A stretch of 64,000 nucleotides of DNA from Flavobacterium sp. LC2016-13 (GCF_009707955.1 NZ_WMDQ01000009.1:1-64000), one strand, 5' to 3'; shown: positions 34,697 through 43,369, counted from the stretch's first letter. The notes: generated by a model from the sequence alone, not told the origin. Program-made: numbers and translations.

Positions 34697-35860
34697 ATGA
34701 GTAAAATACTAATTATAGAAGACGAAGCATCGATCAGAAGAGTTTTGGTAAAAATTTTATCAGAAGAAAATGACACCTATCAGGTTGATGAAGCAGAAGA
34801 TGGCGTTGCAGGTCTTGAAAAAATAAAAAACAACGATTACGATTTGGTTTTGTGTGATATCAAAATGCCAAAATTGGACGGTGTTGAGGTTTTAGAAGAA
34901 GTAAAAAAGATAAAGCCAGAAATTCCTATGGTGATGATCTCCGGTCATGGCGATATGGAAACGGCGATTCATACAATGCGTTTAGGTGCTTTTGATTATA
35001 TCTCAAAACCGCCCGATTTAAATCGTTTGTTAAATACGGTTCGTAATGCTTTAGATAAAAAACAACTTGTAGTTGAGAATAAAATACTGAAGAAAAAAGT
35101 TAGTAAAAACTACGAAATGGTTGGCGAAAGCGAAGCCATCAATCATATTAAAGTAATGATTGATAAAGTTGCTCAAACCGAAGCCAGAGTTTTAATAACA
35201 GGACCAAACGGAACCGGAAAAGAATTGGTAGCGCATCAATTACACGAAAAAAGCGAGCGTGCTAATTTTCCTTTAATAGAAGTAAACTGTGCAGCGATTC
35301 CAAGTGAATTAATCGAAAGCGAATTGTTCGGTCACGTAAAAGGAGCTTTTACATCAGCCGTTAAAGATCGTGCAGGAAAGTTTGAAGCAGCAGACAAAGG
35401 AACTATTTTCTTAGATGAAATTGGTGATATGAGTCTTTCGGCGCAAGCCAAAGTATTGCGTGCTTTACAAGAAAGTATGATTACAAGAGTTGGAGCAGAA
35501 AAAGATATAAAAGTTGATGTTCGTGTTGTGGCTGCAACCAACAAAGATTTAAAAACAGAAATTGCCGAAGGTCGTTTCCGTGAAGATTTATACCATCGTT
35601 TGGCTGTAATTTTGATTAAAGTTCCGCCATTGAATGAAAGACGTGATGATATTCCGGCTTTAATAAGACACTTTGCAGAGAAAATAGCTTCAGAACAAGG
35701 AAATGTGGTTAAAGTGTTTTCACAGCAAGCCATAAAATTATTGCAGGAATACGATTGGACTGGAAATATTCGTGAACTTCGAAATGTAGTCGAAAGATTA
35801 ATCATTTTGGGAGGTACCGAAATTTCTGAAACTGACGTAAAAATGTTCGCAAGCAAATAG
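34697..35860 (+). CDS. sigma-54-type response regulator without DNA-binding domain
   Basis: Start at ATG 34697 (MSKILIIEDE). The receiver domain (1-120) has phospho-acceptor D54 (LVLCDIKMPK). The AAA+ domain has Walker A GPNGTGKE (170-177), Walker B TIFLDE (237-242) and RVVAATNKDL. The sigma-54 contact loop reads GAFTSA (217-222), not GAFTGA, and the end motif reads WTGNIREL instead of WPGNVREL. The protein stops at residue 387, so the C-terminal Fis-type HTH of NtrC proteins is absent. No sensor kinase is adjacent. Confidence 0.9.
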   Translation: MSKILIIEDEASIRRVLVKILSEENDTYQVDEAEDGVAGLEKIKNNDYDLVLCDIKMPKLDGVEVLEEVKKIKPEIPMVMISGHGDMETAIHTMRLGAFDYISKPPDLNRLLNTVRNALDKKQLVVENKILKKKVSKNYEMVGESEAINHIKVMIDKVAQTEARVLITGPNGTGKELVAHQLHEKSERANFPLIEVNCAAIPSELIESELFGHVKGAFTSAVKDRAGKFEAADKGTIFLDEIGDMSLSAQAKVLRALQESMITRVGAEKDIKVDVRVVAATNKDLKTEIAEGRFREDLYHRLAVILIKVPPLNERRDDIPALIRHFAEKIASEQGNVVKVFSQQAIKLLQEYDWTGNIRELRNVVERLIILGGTEISETDVKMFASK

Positions 35861-35875
35861 GTTGCTTCGCGCAAT

Positions 35876-35954
35876 AGGCTTTAAGCTTTAGGCTTTAGGC
35901 TGTTAAAAATTATAAATAATTTTTGCTTATGGCTCATAGCCTGAAGCTTAAAGC
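35876..35954. repeat. GGCTTTAAGC palindromic repeat
   Basis: AGGCTTTAAGCTTTAGGCTT followed by TAGGCT faces AGCCTGAAGCTTAAAGC, with an AT-rich centre. The left arm is itself a tandem of GGCTTTA. It fills most of the 102-base gap before the half-helicase gene. Confidence 0.8.
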
Positions 35955-35962
35955 ATAAAAAA

Positions 35963-36628
35963 ATGAAACTAAAAAAAATAAACGAAAAGTTACAAGACGC
36001 TTTAATTGAAAACGGATTGACGGAACCTAATGTATTGCAAAAGGAAACTTTTTCGACCATAAAAAGCGGTGCAGATTGTATTATTCTTTCTCCGGCAGGA
36101 AGCGGAAAATCGACTACCATTGTATTGAATGTAATTCAGCAATTGGCAGGTCATACCGAAGAATCGCCTCGTGCTTTGATTTTTGTAGATGACAAAACGA
36201 AAGTATTAGAAATGGTAGAACTTTTTGCGAAATACGGAAAATATACCAATCTTGAAGTTTACGGAGTGCACGACAAAGGCGATATGGATTATGATAAAAA
36301 CTATATTTCAACAGGAATTGATGTTTTAATTGGAACTCCAAATAAATTAAGCGATATGTTTACAACCGCAGGTTATAATGTAAACCGTTTAAAAATGTTT
36401 ATTATCGACGATGCAGATCCAATTTTGAAATTACGCCACGAAACTAAAATCATGCGTATTTCGAATAGTATCACAAAAACACAACGTATTATTTTTGCTG
36501 AAACATTAACAGAGCGTATTGAGATTTTGGCAGATAAAATGCTGTTAGAGCCTTATATATTCGATATGGATGAAGAAGGCGAAGAAGAGCTTGATGAAGA
36601 AGAAAATGATATTGAAGAAGAAGAGTAA
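35963..36628 (+). CDS. truncated DEAD-box-like protein (one RecA domain, acidic tail)
   Basis: A 221-aa protein resembling only the N-terminal RecA-like domain of a DEAD-box RNA helicase. Visible elements are a Q-motif-like LTEPNVLQ (19-26), Walker A SPAGSGKST (43-51), motif Ib TPNKL (125-129) and a motif II reading DDAD (149-152) instead of DEAD. The second RecA domain with the arginine finger is absent. After residue 200 comes an almost purely acidic tail. The frame is clean with a normal stop, and the next gene follows 21 bases later. Helicase activity is unlikely. An RNA- or protein-binding regulator is a guess. Confidence 0.75.
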   Translation: MKLKKINEKLQDALIENGLTEPNVLQKETFSTIKSGADCIILSPAGSGKSTTIVLNVIQQLAGHTEESPRALIFVDDKTKVLEMVELFAKYGKYTNLEVYGVHDKGDMDYDKNYISTGIDVLIGTPNKLSDMFTTAGYNVNRLKMFIIDDADPILKLRHETKIMRISNSITKTQRIIFAETLTERIEILADKMLLEPYIFDMDEEGEEELDEEENDIEEEE

Positions 36629-36649
36629 TTTAATAGTCACAGTTTATTT

Positions 36650-37465
36650 ATGGAGACATTAAAAACACTTAAATTTTTGGCAATCGTGCTTTTGGCATTT
36701 TTTGCTATTATTTATGTAATCGTTGTTTCCTATGTTTATTTCAATCAGGTTGGAATGGTTTTTCAGAGTGCGAGACTTCCAAAAGACTATAAATTTGATT
36801 ATCAGCAGAAATTTGAAGAATTAAATATTCCTTCATTTGACGGAGTTCATCTGAATGGATTATTGTTTAAAGCAGAAAAATCAAAAGGATTGGTTTTTTA
36901 TCTTCACGGAAATGCAGGAACATTAGAAACCTGGGGAAAAATTGCTAAAATTTATACCAGTTTAGGCTATGATATTTTTATTTTAGATTACAGAAGCTTT
37001 GGTAAAAGTGAAGGTGAAATTGAAAATGAAGAACAACTGAATAAAGATGTTGCTGTTGCCTATAAAACATTAACAAAGCGATATCCTGAAAATAAAATTA
37101 TCATTACAGGATATTCAATAGGCTCAGGATTGGCTACTATTTTAGCATCTCAAAACAAACCAAAAGCCCTAATTCTACAGGCGCCTTATTATAGCTTTAC
37201 GGAATTATCAAGTTCCAGAGTTCCGTTTTTCCCTGATTTCATGAAAAAATTCAGTTTGGAAACCTATAGCTATTTGCCCGAAATTAATGTGCCAATTTAT
37301 ATTTTTCATGGAATGCAGGACCAATTAATTCCATATAATAATTCAGTTCGGCTAAATAAACTCTTGAAAGCAAATGGACATTTTTATCCGTTGCAAAACC
37401 AAGATCATATTGGTATGAATGAAAACAATGATTTTCAAAATCAATTAAAAATAATATTAGATTAA
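36650..37465 (+). CDS. alpha/beta hydrolase, BEM46/ABHD13-like, membrane anchored
   Basis: A 271-aa protein with an N-terminal TM anchor (about 8-29) and a serine-hydrolase fold. VFYLHGNAGTLETWG is the oxyanion-hole region, the nucleophile elbow is GYSIGSG, the acid is the Asp of HGMQDQLIPY and the His is in NQDHIGM. Substrate unknown; an ester or lipid is probable. It follows the half-helicase by 21 bases and precedes a DUF2007 gene by 18. Confidence 0.85.
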   Translation: METLKTLKFLAIVLLAFFAIIYVIVVSYVYFNQVGMVFQSARLPKDYKFDYQQKFEELNIPSFDGVHLNGLLFKAEKSKGLVFYLHGNAGTLETWGKIAKIYTSLGYDIFILDYRSFGKSEGEIENEEQLNKDVAVAYKTLTKRYPENKIIITGYSIGSGLATILASQNKPKALILQAPYYSFTELSSSRVPFFPDFMKKFSLETYSYLPEINVPIYIFHGMQDQLIPYNNSVRLNKLLKANGHFYPLQNQDHIGMNENNDFQNQLKIILD

Positions 37466-37483
37466 CTATATAAATAAAATGTC

Positions 37484-37702
37484 ATGGGATTAATGAAAGT
37501 GTTTTCAGGAAGCGAAGTTTTAGCACTTGCTTTACAAGAAAGATTAGAAGAAGCAGGAGTAGAAACTACAAAAAAAGATAATATTCAATCGGCTCGTTTA
37601 GGCGGTTTTGGACAATCTGATTTAGCTGTTGAGGTATTTATTCAGGAAACTGACTTTGCAAAAGCAAATCCGGTTATTGAAGATTTTAGAATGAGTATAT
37701 AA
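37484..37702 (+). CDS. DUF2007 domain protein
   Basis: A 72-aa soluble protein with the DUF2007 pattern: an N-terminal strand LMKVFSGSEVLALALQERLE, a central GGFGQSDLAVEVFI and an acidic AKANPVIEDF end. The family resembles a GlnB/ACT-like small fold. Function unknown. It probably shares a transcript with the hydrolase gene. Confidence 0.8.
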   Translation: MGLMKVFSGSEVLALALQERLEEAGVETTKKDNIQSARLGGFGQSDLAVEVFIQETDFAKANPVIEDFRMSI

Positions 37703-37778
37703 CTTTTCAGGATGAATAGAGCTGTCAAGATTTTAATACTTTTTTTTGTTTATTTTGATTGTAGACAGGTTTCTATTT

Positions 37779-37997
37779 ATGCCTAAAAGATTTGATAGAG
37801 TTTGGGAATTTGAAAAAGGTATTTATATTGGAGATCCTATTTCGTTTGTACAAAACATTGAAATTAAAAATAATTTTGAAGTTCAAATTAGTAAAAATCA
37901 AAAATCTGAAACATTTTATGTTTTAGGTTGCTATTTTGGTAGTCTATATTTATTAGAAAAAAATACATTTAAATTTACGCAATATTCAACATTATAA
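37779..37997 (+). CDS. hypothetical protein, possibly 5'-frameshifted
   Basis: Unrecognised 72-aa frame from ATG 37779 (MPKRFDRVWEFEKGIYIGDP). The same frame opens at TTG 37746. A second frame starts at ATG 37712 (MNRAVKILILFFVYF) and would join this one as a single hydrophobic-N-terminus protein if the eight-T run at 37740-37747 were one base shorter. So either the gene is intact and short, or it is a membrane or lipoprotein gene broken by a homopolymer slip. The body is strand-rich with no known motif. Confidence 0.5.
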   Translation: MPKRFDRVWEFEKGIYIGDPISFVQNIEIKNNFEVQISKNQKSETFYVLGCYFGSLYLLEKNTFKFTQYSTL

Positions 37998-38039
37998 GAT
38001 AATGGAATAATGGTAAATAAATAATTAGAAGAAAGAATA

Positions 38040-38867
38040 ATGCAATATAAAATGCTAGTGCTCGACATGGATGACACCTTGTTGACAGACGATCATAAAA
38101 TCTCGGATTTAAATAAAAAAGTACTTCTTGAAGCTCAGGCAAAAGGTGTTTATGTGGTTTTAGCTTCTGGCCGACCAACATCTGCAATGACGGCTTTTGC
38201 CAAAGAATTAGAATTAGACTTAAACGATTCTTATATTATTTCGTTTAATGGTGCTGTAATTAGTACTGTAAAAGACGATCTCATTTTATTCGAACAATGT
38301 TTAACTCCCGAACAAATTCATGATTTATATGATTATAGCGTAAAAATGAAAACGCATATTATCACTTATCTTGATGGAGAAATTGTGAGCGAAACCGATT
38401 CTGAATATATCGAAATCGAAAAAGAAATCACCGGATTACCCCATAATAAAGTTGCTGATTTTAAAGCAGCGGTTACAAAACCTGCTGTAAAATGTATTTT
38501 ATTAGCAGAACCTTCTTATTTAAAAGAAGTAGAAAAAGATTTAAAACAAGCAATGCCTCACTTGAGTGTTGCAATGTCGAAACCTTTTTTCTTAGAAGCT
38601 GCTCAAAACGGGATTGATAAAGCGGCTAGTTTGAAACTTTTGGCTGCTAAATTAAATATTGATCAAAGTGAAATTATCGCTGTTGGAAACGCAGGAAATG
38701 ATCTTACTATGATTGAATATGCCGGTTTAGGAGTTTGGGTAGATAATGTTACGCCCGAATTGCGTGACAGAGCTGATGTTATTGTAGCTTCAAATAATGA
38801 TGATGGTGTTGCAGAAGTAGTACAGCGTTATATTCTAAACAATTATATTCATGAAAAAGTCAATTGA
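38040..38867 (+). CDS. Cof-type HAD hydrolase
   Basis: HAD-superfamily IIB sugar-phosphate-phosphatase type enzyme, 275 aa. Motif I is LVLDMDDTLLTDDHKI, motif II ASGRP, and motifs III/IV are around KAASLKLLAAKLN and VGNAGNDLTMIEYAG. Probably a cytoplasmic phosphatase of unknown substrate. Its 3' end overlaps the next acetyltransferase gene by 17 bases. Confidence 0.9.
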   Translation: MQYKMLVLDMDDTLLTDDHKISDLNKKVLLEAQAKGVYVVLASGRPTSAMTAFAKELELDLNDSYIISFNGAVISTVKDDLILFEQCLTPEQIHDLYDYSVKMKTHIITYLDGEIVSETDSEYIEIEKEITGLPHNKVADFKAAVTKPAVKCILLAEPSYLKEVEKDLKQAMPHLSVAMSKPFFLEAAQNGIDKAASLKLLAAKLNIDQSEIIAVGNAGNDLTMIEYAGLGVWVDNVTPELRDRADVIVASNNDDGVAEVVQRYILNNYIHEKVN

Positions 38868-39378
38868 AACAGAACGTTTAATTTTGAGAGAATTACTTCT
38901 TTCAGATGCTGACGGAATGTTTGAATTGGATTCTAATCCTAACGTGCATATTTTTATCGGAAATAAGCCTGTAAAGGATATTGAAGAAAGCCGGGAGCAA
39001 ATTAAAAATATTCAAAATCAATATAAAACTTTTGGAATTGGCCGCTGGGCAGTTATTTTAAAAGAAACAAATGAATTTTTGGGCTGGTCCGGAATAAAAT
39101 TCATTACAAATGAAATCAATAATCATAAAGATTTTTATGAAATTGGATATCGTTTTATTGAAAAACATTGGGGAAAAGGATATGCAAGCGAGGCAGCAAT
39201 AGCTTTTGTCGATTATGCTTTTACTGAAATGAAAGTCGATAAACTTTATGCTTACGCAGATGAAGGAAATGAAAACTCAAGAAAAGTCCTTGAAAAACTG
39301 GGTTTTCATTATGTAAATTCATTTGAATACGAAAATGAATTAGAAGTTTGGTACGAACTTAAAAATCCGAATACCTAA
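38851..39378 (+). CDS. GNAT family N-acetyltransferase (RimJ/RimL-like)
   Basis: A 175-aa acetyltransferase: ETERLILRELLLSDADGMFE at the start, IGYRFIEKHWGKGYASEAAI as the acetyl-CoA-binding segment, and DEGNENSRKVLEKLGF near the end. Substrate unknown. Translationally coupled to the Cof-type hydrolase through a 17-base overlap. Confidence 0.88.
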   Translation: MKKSIETERLILRELLLSDADGMFELDSNPNVHIFIGNKPVKDIEESREQIKNIQNQYKTFGIGRWAVILKETNEFLGWSGIKFITNEINNHKDFYEIGYRFIEKHWGKGYASEAAIAFVDYAFTEMKVDKLYAYADEGNENSRKVLEKLGFHYVNSFEYENELEVWYELKNPNT

Positions 39379-39382
39379 AAAA

Positions 39383-39472
39383 AGAATCAGAGAAATGTGT
39401 CCCAAATCTTTATAAACTTACCTAACAAGTTTGCAAAGATTTGGAAAACAGCTCTTAGTTTTATTCTCTGAA
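39383..39472. repeat. palindromic repeat between convergent genes
   Basis: CCAAATCTTTATAAACTT faces AAGTTTGCAAAGATTTGG (16 of 18 complementary). Outer arms AGAATCAGAGAA and TTATTCTCTG also pair. An A run follows. It may double as a terminator for both flanking genes. Confidence 0.7.
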
Positions 39473-39485
39473 AAAAATATTTTTA

Positions 39486-40001
39486 TTATTTTTTAGCTAC
39501 AGAAACAAAATATTTATTTCCGTCACCCATAGTTAATTTTACACGTTCGTCGCAAAGATCGATAGCAAAAGCAGCACTTTCGTAACAGCTGCAAGTTGTA
39601 TTTTTATCTTTAGACATTTCTGTTTTACAATTGTTGTTTTTAAAAGTTGCCAATTGTGGAGTATACAAACTTACTAAATCTGTAGAAGCAGTTACTAATG
39701 AAATGATACTTGCAGAATTGGTATTTGTAATTCTGTAAACTATTCTATCAGTATAATTTACTTCATTTACAGTTACTTTACGAATATAAGTGTAGGCAGT
39801 TGATTCTGCACCTGGTTCTTTTACTTCAAACTTAAAACCAACAGCACGAATCGCGATATCAAATTGAGATTGAGAGTTTAAACTCGCCCAGTTTGTCAGA
39901 GTGCTTATAGAAGGGAATGGGTTCGTAGCCGGAGCAGTTTGCGCTTGCGAATTGAAAAAGGTTAAGAACATCAAGCAGATCGTGGGTAAAAATGCTTTCA
40001 T
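39486..40001 (-). CDS. hypothetical secreted protein
   Basis: A 171-aa protein with a signal peptide (MKAFLPTICLMFLTFFNSQA, cut before QTAPA). The mature part is strand-rich, with three cysteines near the C-terminus (NNNCKTEMSKDKNTTCSCYE) and a fourth in DLCDERVKL. I do not recognise the family. It stands alone, with 510 bases of non-coding DNA upstream. Confidence 0.7.
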   Translation of the reverse strand: MKAFLPTICLMFLTFFNSQAQTAPATNPFPSISTLTNWASLNSQSQFDIAIRAVGFKFEVKEPGAESTAYTYIRKVTVNEVNYTDRIVYRITNTNSASIISLVTASTDLVSLYTPQLATFKNNNCKTEMSKDKNTTCSCYESAAFAIDLCDERVKLTMGDGNKYFVSVAKK

Positions 40002-40511
40002 AATAAGTTTGGATTATTTTAATTTTTTGCCTACTCTTTATGGTTTTCGGCTTACCCATTTTTTATTGATAACAAAACAACAACTTTAACGATAAAAAAT
40101 CAAAATTGTTATGGCTAAATCTACGGTTTCTTATTGAATTTTTTCAATTTTTTTTTTCGGACTGTAAAATTACAGTTTAAAAGGTAAATTACACCAAGTT
40201 AAATGTAAGAAAATTTTAAACTAAACATTAAAAAAACGTATTTAATCGATAAATTTTGCTTTTTATCGATGATTTTGTCATTTTATTCCTATTCAAATTT
40301 AAATTATTTTTTTTCAGACATAACTTTTCTTTAAGACAAGCGATTAACGTGCAATGCTTTTTATACCGGATGAAAATATAGATTTACTGCAAAATATTGA
40401 TATATAGTCTATTATTGATTTTATTTTAAAGAATATTGTATGTAAATTTGCAAACTCTCTAAACAGAGATGTAAATATAATATCTTACTACTTAAAATGT
40501 AGTGTATTCCC
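40002..40511. other. 510-base AT-rich intergenic region
   Basis: Divergent gap between the secreted hypothetical gene and mtaB. It contains a perfect 9-bp hairpin ATCGATAAA / TTTATCGAT (40245-40270) and a -7 promoter motif for mtaB (40443-40450). A 17-codon ATG frame near 40357 has no support as a gene. No RNA gene is recognised, though the length leaves room for one. Confidence 0.5.
40443..40450 (+). promoter_or_regulatory. -7 promoter element for mtaB
   Basis: TAAATTTG matches TAnnTTTG, 61 bases before the mtaB ATG. Confidence 0.5.
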
Positions 40512-41846
40512 ATGGAAAATAGAAAAAAAGTTGCTTTTTATACGCTTGGATGCAAATTGAATTTTTCAGAAACGTCTACAATTGCCCGAAACTTTAATGA
40601 AGAAGGTTTTGATCGTGTCGATTTTGAAGAAGTTGCAGACATATATGTGATCAATACTTGTTCTGTAACAGAAAATGCCGACAAGCAATTTAAGCAGGTT
40701 GTAAAAAAAGCAATGAAACTTAATGATAAGGCTTTTGTTGCTGCGGTAGGTTGTTATGCACAATTAAAACCGGAAGAATTGGCGGCTGTTGATGGCGTTG
40801 ATTTAGTTTTGGGTGCTACCGAAAAATTTAAAATTACAGATTACATAAACGACTTAAGTAAAAACGACATGGGTGAAGTTCATTCATGCGAAATTGCCGA
40901 AGCCGATTTTTATGTTGGAAGTTACTCCATTGGAGATCGTACACGTGCTTTCCTGAAAGTTCAGGACGGTTGCGATTATAAATGTACCTATTGTACAATT
41001 CCGTTAGCAAGAGGAATTTCAAGAAGTGATGCTTTAGAGAACGTTTTGCAAAATGCCAAAGAAATTTCAGCTCAAAACATCAAAGAAATTGTTTTGACCG
41101 GAGTTAATATTGGTGATTACGGAAAAGGAGAATTCGGAAATAAAAAACACGAACATACTTTTCTTGAACTAGTTCAGGCTTTAGATGAAGTTGAAGGAAT
41201 TGAGCGTTTGCGAATTTCATCGATTGAACCTAACTTATTAAAAAATGAAACGATAGAATTTGTTTCTAAAAGCCGCACTTTTGTACCGCATTTTCATATT
41301 CCGTTACAATCAGGAAGCAATGATATTTTAAAATTGATGAAACGTCGTTATTTACGTGAAGTTTATACAGAACGCGTCAACAAGATTCGCGAAGTAATGC
41401 CGCACGCTTGTATTGGTGTAGATGTAATTGTTGGTTTTCCGGGTGAAACAGACGAGCATTTTCTTGAAACATACCATTTTTTAAATGAAATGGATATTTC
41501 CTATTTACACGTCTTTACTTATTCTGAAAGAGACAATACAGAAGCTGCAAATATGCCGGGAATTGTTCCTGCAAACGTAAGAGCAAAACGTAGCAAAATG
41601 TTACGTGGATTATCCGTTAAAAAACGTCGTGCTTTTTACGAAAGCCAATTAGGTACAAATAGAACAGTTTTATTCGAAAGTGAAAATAAAGAAGGATACA
41701 TTCACGGTTTTACTGAAAACTACGTAAAAGTAAAAACACCCTGGAATCCTGAATTGGTTAATACTTTGCAAGAAATCAATTTAACAAAAATTGATGAAGA
41801 CGGAAGCGTTCGTTTAGAATTTTTAAATAAACTGGCAGAAGCTTAA
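40512..41846 (+). CDS. mtaB: tRNA t6A37 methylthiotransferase MtaB
   Basis: Radical-SAM enzyme that converts t6A37 to ms2t6A37 in tRNAs reading ANN codons. The N-terminal MTTase domain has cluster cysteines C14, C50 and C81. The radical SAM CxxxCxxC is C154, C158 and C161 (GCDYKCTYCTIP). RISSIEPNLL, PHFHIPLQSGSNDILKLMKR and VGFPGETDEHF are typical of MtaB rather than MiaB. A TRAM-like C-terminus follows. 444 aa. Confidence 0.94.
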   Translation: MENRKKVAFYTLGCKLNFSETSTIARNFNEEGFDRVDFEEVADIYVINTCSVTENADKQFKQVVKKAMKLNDKAFVAAVGCYAQLKPEELAAVDGVDLVLGATEKFKITDYINDLSKNDMGEVHSCEIAEADFYVGSYSIGDRTRAFLKVQDGCDYKCTYCTIPLARGISRSDALENVLQNAKEISAQNIKEIVLTGVNIGDYGKGEFGNKKHEHTFLELVQALDEVEGIERLRISSIEPNLLKNETIEFVSKSRTFVPHFHIPLQSGSNDILKLMKRRYLREVYTERVNKIREVMPHACIGVDVIVGFPGETDEHFLETYHFLNEMDISYLHVFTYSERDNTEAANMPGIVPANVRAKRSKMLRGLSVKKRRAFYESQLGTNRTVLFESENKEGYIHGFTENYVKVKTPWNPELVNTLQEINLTKIDEDGSVRLEFLNKLAEA

Positions 41847-41868
41847 ATATAAAGATAGCACGCAATAT

Positions 41869-41954
41869 GTGTCATTTCGAGGAACGAGAAATCACATCCT
41901 GAGAGCAACGAACTGTAAATCCGTAATATGATTTCTCGTTCCTCGGAATGACAC
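41869..41954. repeat. GTGTCATTTCGA palindromic repeat, copy 1
   Basis: GTGTCATTTCGAGGAACGAG followed by AAATCA faces TGATTTCTCGTTCCTCGGAA followed by TGACAC. Arms of about 26 bases are nearly perfect with a ~34-base centre. A second copy is at 47923-48034 and a half-diverged one at 61170-61266. Confidence 0.9.
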
Positions 41955-41958
41955 AAAA

Positions 41959-41999
41959 CAAGAAAAGCCCTTTATTATAAAGGGCTTTTCTTGTTTTAT
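41959..41999. terminator. bidirectional terminator after mtaB
   Basis: Stem AAGAAAAGCCCTTTA / TAAAGGGCTTTTCTT with a TTA loop, between convergent genes. Confidence 0.85.
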
Positions 42000-42005
42000 A
42001 AAAGA

Positions 42006-42515
42006 CTATTTTATTTCTTTCTCGATAACCAATTTCAGCGAATTAATATAATCCGTATCAAATTCAATAACTCTGATTTTTTCAGGATTAAAACTCAATT
42101 CACCGCCAAACTGACCTTTTGTATCTAAGAAATCAATGATAAGTTCTTCCTCATTTAAAGAAAGTAATTTTCCTAAATAAGCCGATTTAGCTGATTTTTT
42201 TGAAATTTGAAAAATGCCGTATTTATTCGTTATAAAATTCACGATTGATTCTAAATCCCGAATAGGGATAATATCTTCGGCATTGGTTTTTAAACCTTTT
42301 AACCGAATCACTTTTTCAGTAAAAGCAAGATCATGATCTCTGTGAACATTTTCGACGTTTTTATTTTTCAGAATTACAAAACCATCCAAAATATAATCGA
42401 CAGGATTGTTTCTCAATAAAATCCAATCATCAGAATAATCAATTAAAAATCCGGTAAAAATTTCCTTTTTATCACTAAATTCTATTGCAATTAATTGCCT
42501 TAAATATTGTTCCAT
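42006..42515 (-). CDS. hypothetical protein with a duplicated small-barrel-like motif
   Basis: A 169-aa cytoplasmic protein of no family I recognise. Two halves look alike: FTGFLIDYSDDWILLRNNPV followed by DGFVILKNKNVENV, and YLGKLLSLNEEELIIDFLDT followed by GELSFNPEKIRVIEF. The pattern of small strands with a glycine turn resembles an SH3- or Sm-like barrel repeated twice; this is inference. It starts 23 bases after the SDR gene and is probably co-transcribed. Confidence 0.65.
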   Translation of the reverse strand: MEQYLRQLIAIEFSDKKEIFTGFLIDYSDDWILLRNNPVDYILDGFVILKNKNVENVHRDHDLAFTEKVIRLKGLKTNAEDIIPIRDLESIVNFITNKYGIFQISKKSAKSAYLGKLLSLNEEELIIDFLDTKGQFGGELSFNPEKIRVIEFDTDYINSLKLVIEKEIK

Positions 42516-42538
42516 TAGGTTAGGTTTTTATTTTTAGT

Positions 42539-43255
42539 TTAAGGATTTGTAGACCAAATGCTACTGTTTTTGATAAAAACGCGACGACTTAATTTAAGTT
42601 GTGCAATAATTAATTCTGCAATATCTTCAGACTGCATAACTTTTTCAGGATTTCCGTCTGTCAGGTTCAAATCTTTTGCCATGTCAGTTGCAACAGTACT
42701 TGGCGTTAAAGCCGTAACACGAATATTGTGTTTTCTCATTTCCTGCATTAATGAATCCGTTAATCCCAAAACAGCAAATTTAGAAGCACTGTAAGCACTC
42801 GTTAAAGCATTTCCGTTTAATCCTGCCGTAGACGAAATATTGATAATATCGCCCGTTTGTCTTTCGATCATATTTGGAATAACGGCGCGGGTTGCATAAT
42901 AAGTTCCCATTAAATTTACCTGAATAATTTTTTCCCAGGCAGAAGGCTCTAACTCAAGGAATTTTCCAAAAGAAGCAATTCCGGCGCTGTTAATTAAAAT
43001 ATCAATAGTTGTAAATTCAGCTAAAGCTTTTTCAACAGCAGCATTTATAGAATCAATACTAGAAACATCTGCAGATAAAGCTAAAGATTTTACACCTAAA
43101 TTTGAAGTCTCGATTGCCAATTGATCAACATCAGCCTGAGTTCTTGAAACTAAAATTACGTTTACACCTTCTTTGGCCAATGCGATTGCAATTGCTTTTC
43201 CAATTCCTTTTCCGGCTCCCGTAATTAGGGCATTTTTATTTTTTAAGTCTGTCAT
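42539..43255 (-). CDS. SDR oxidoreductase, 3-oxoacyl-ACP reductase-like
   Basis: Classical short-chain dehydrogenase, 238 aa. The cofactor loop TGAGKGIGKAI, the NSAGIA after strand 4, catalytic Ser in INISSTAG and YxxxK in SAYSASKFAV are all present. It resembles FabG but the gene stands outside any fatty-acid cluster, so the carbonyl substrate is open. A -7 promoter motif lies upstream. Confidence 0.88.
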   Translation of the reverse strand: MTDLKNKNALITGAGKGIGKAIAIALAKEGVNVILVSRTQADVDQLAIETSNLGVKSLALSADVSSIDSINAAVEKALAEFTTIDILINSAGIASFGKFLELEPSAWEKIIQVNLMGTYYATRAVIPNMIERQTGDIINISSTAGLNGNALTSAYSASKFAVLGLTDSLMQEMRKHNIRVTALTPSTVATDMAKDLNLTDGNPEKVMQSEDIAELIIAQLKLSRRVFIKNSSIWSTNP

Positions 43256-43299
43256 GTTTTATTTTTTAGAAATGCAAAAATGCATCATTTAAAGTTACA

Positions 43300-43307
43300 C
43301 AAAAATA
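43300..43307 (-). promoter_or_regulatory. -7 promoter element for the SDR gene
   Basis: Minus-strand TATTTTTG matches TAnnTTTG, 45 bases before the ATG at 43255. Confidence 0.5.
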
Positions 43308-43369
43308 TTGCATTTGTAAACTAAAATGATGCTTTTAGGTTATTTCTTAAACTAAGTTTAACAACTTAA

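Noticed and set aside
40357..40407. 17-codon ORF in the 510-base gap before mtaB
   Set aside because: Too short, no signal-like or conserved feature, no coupling to a gene.
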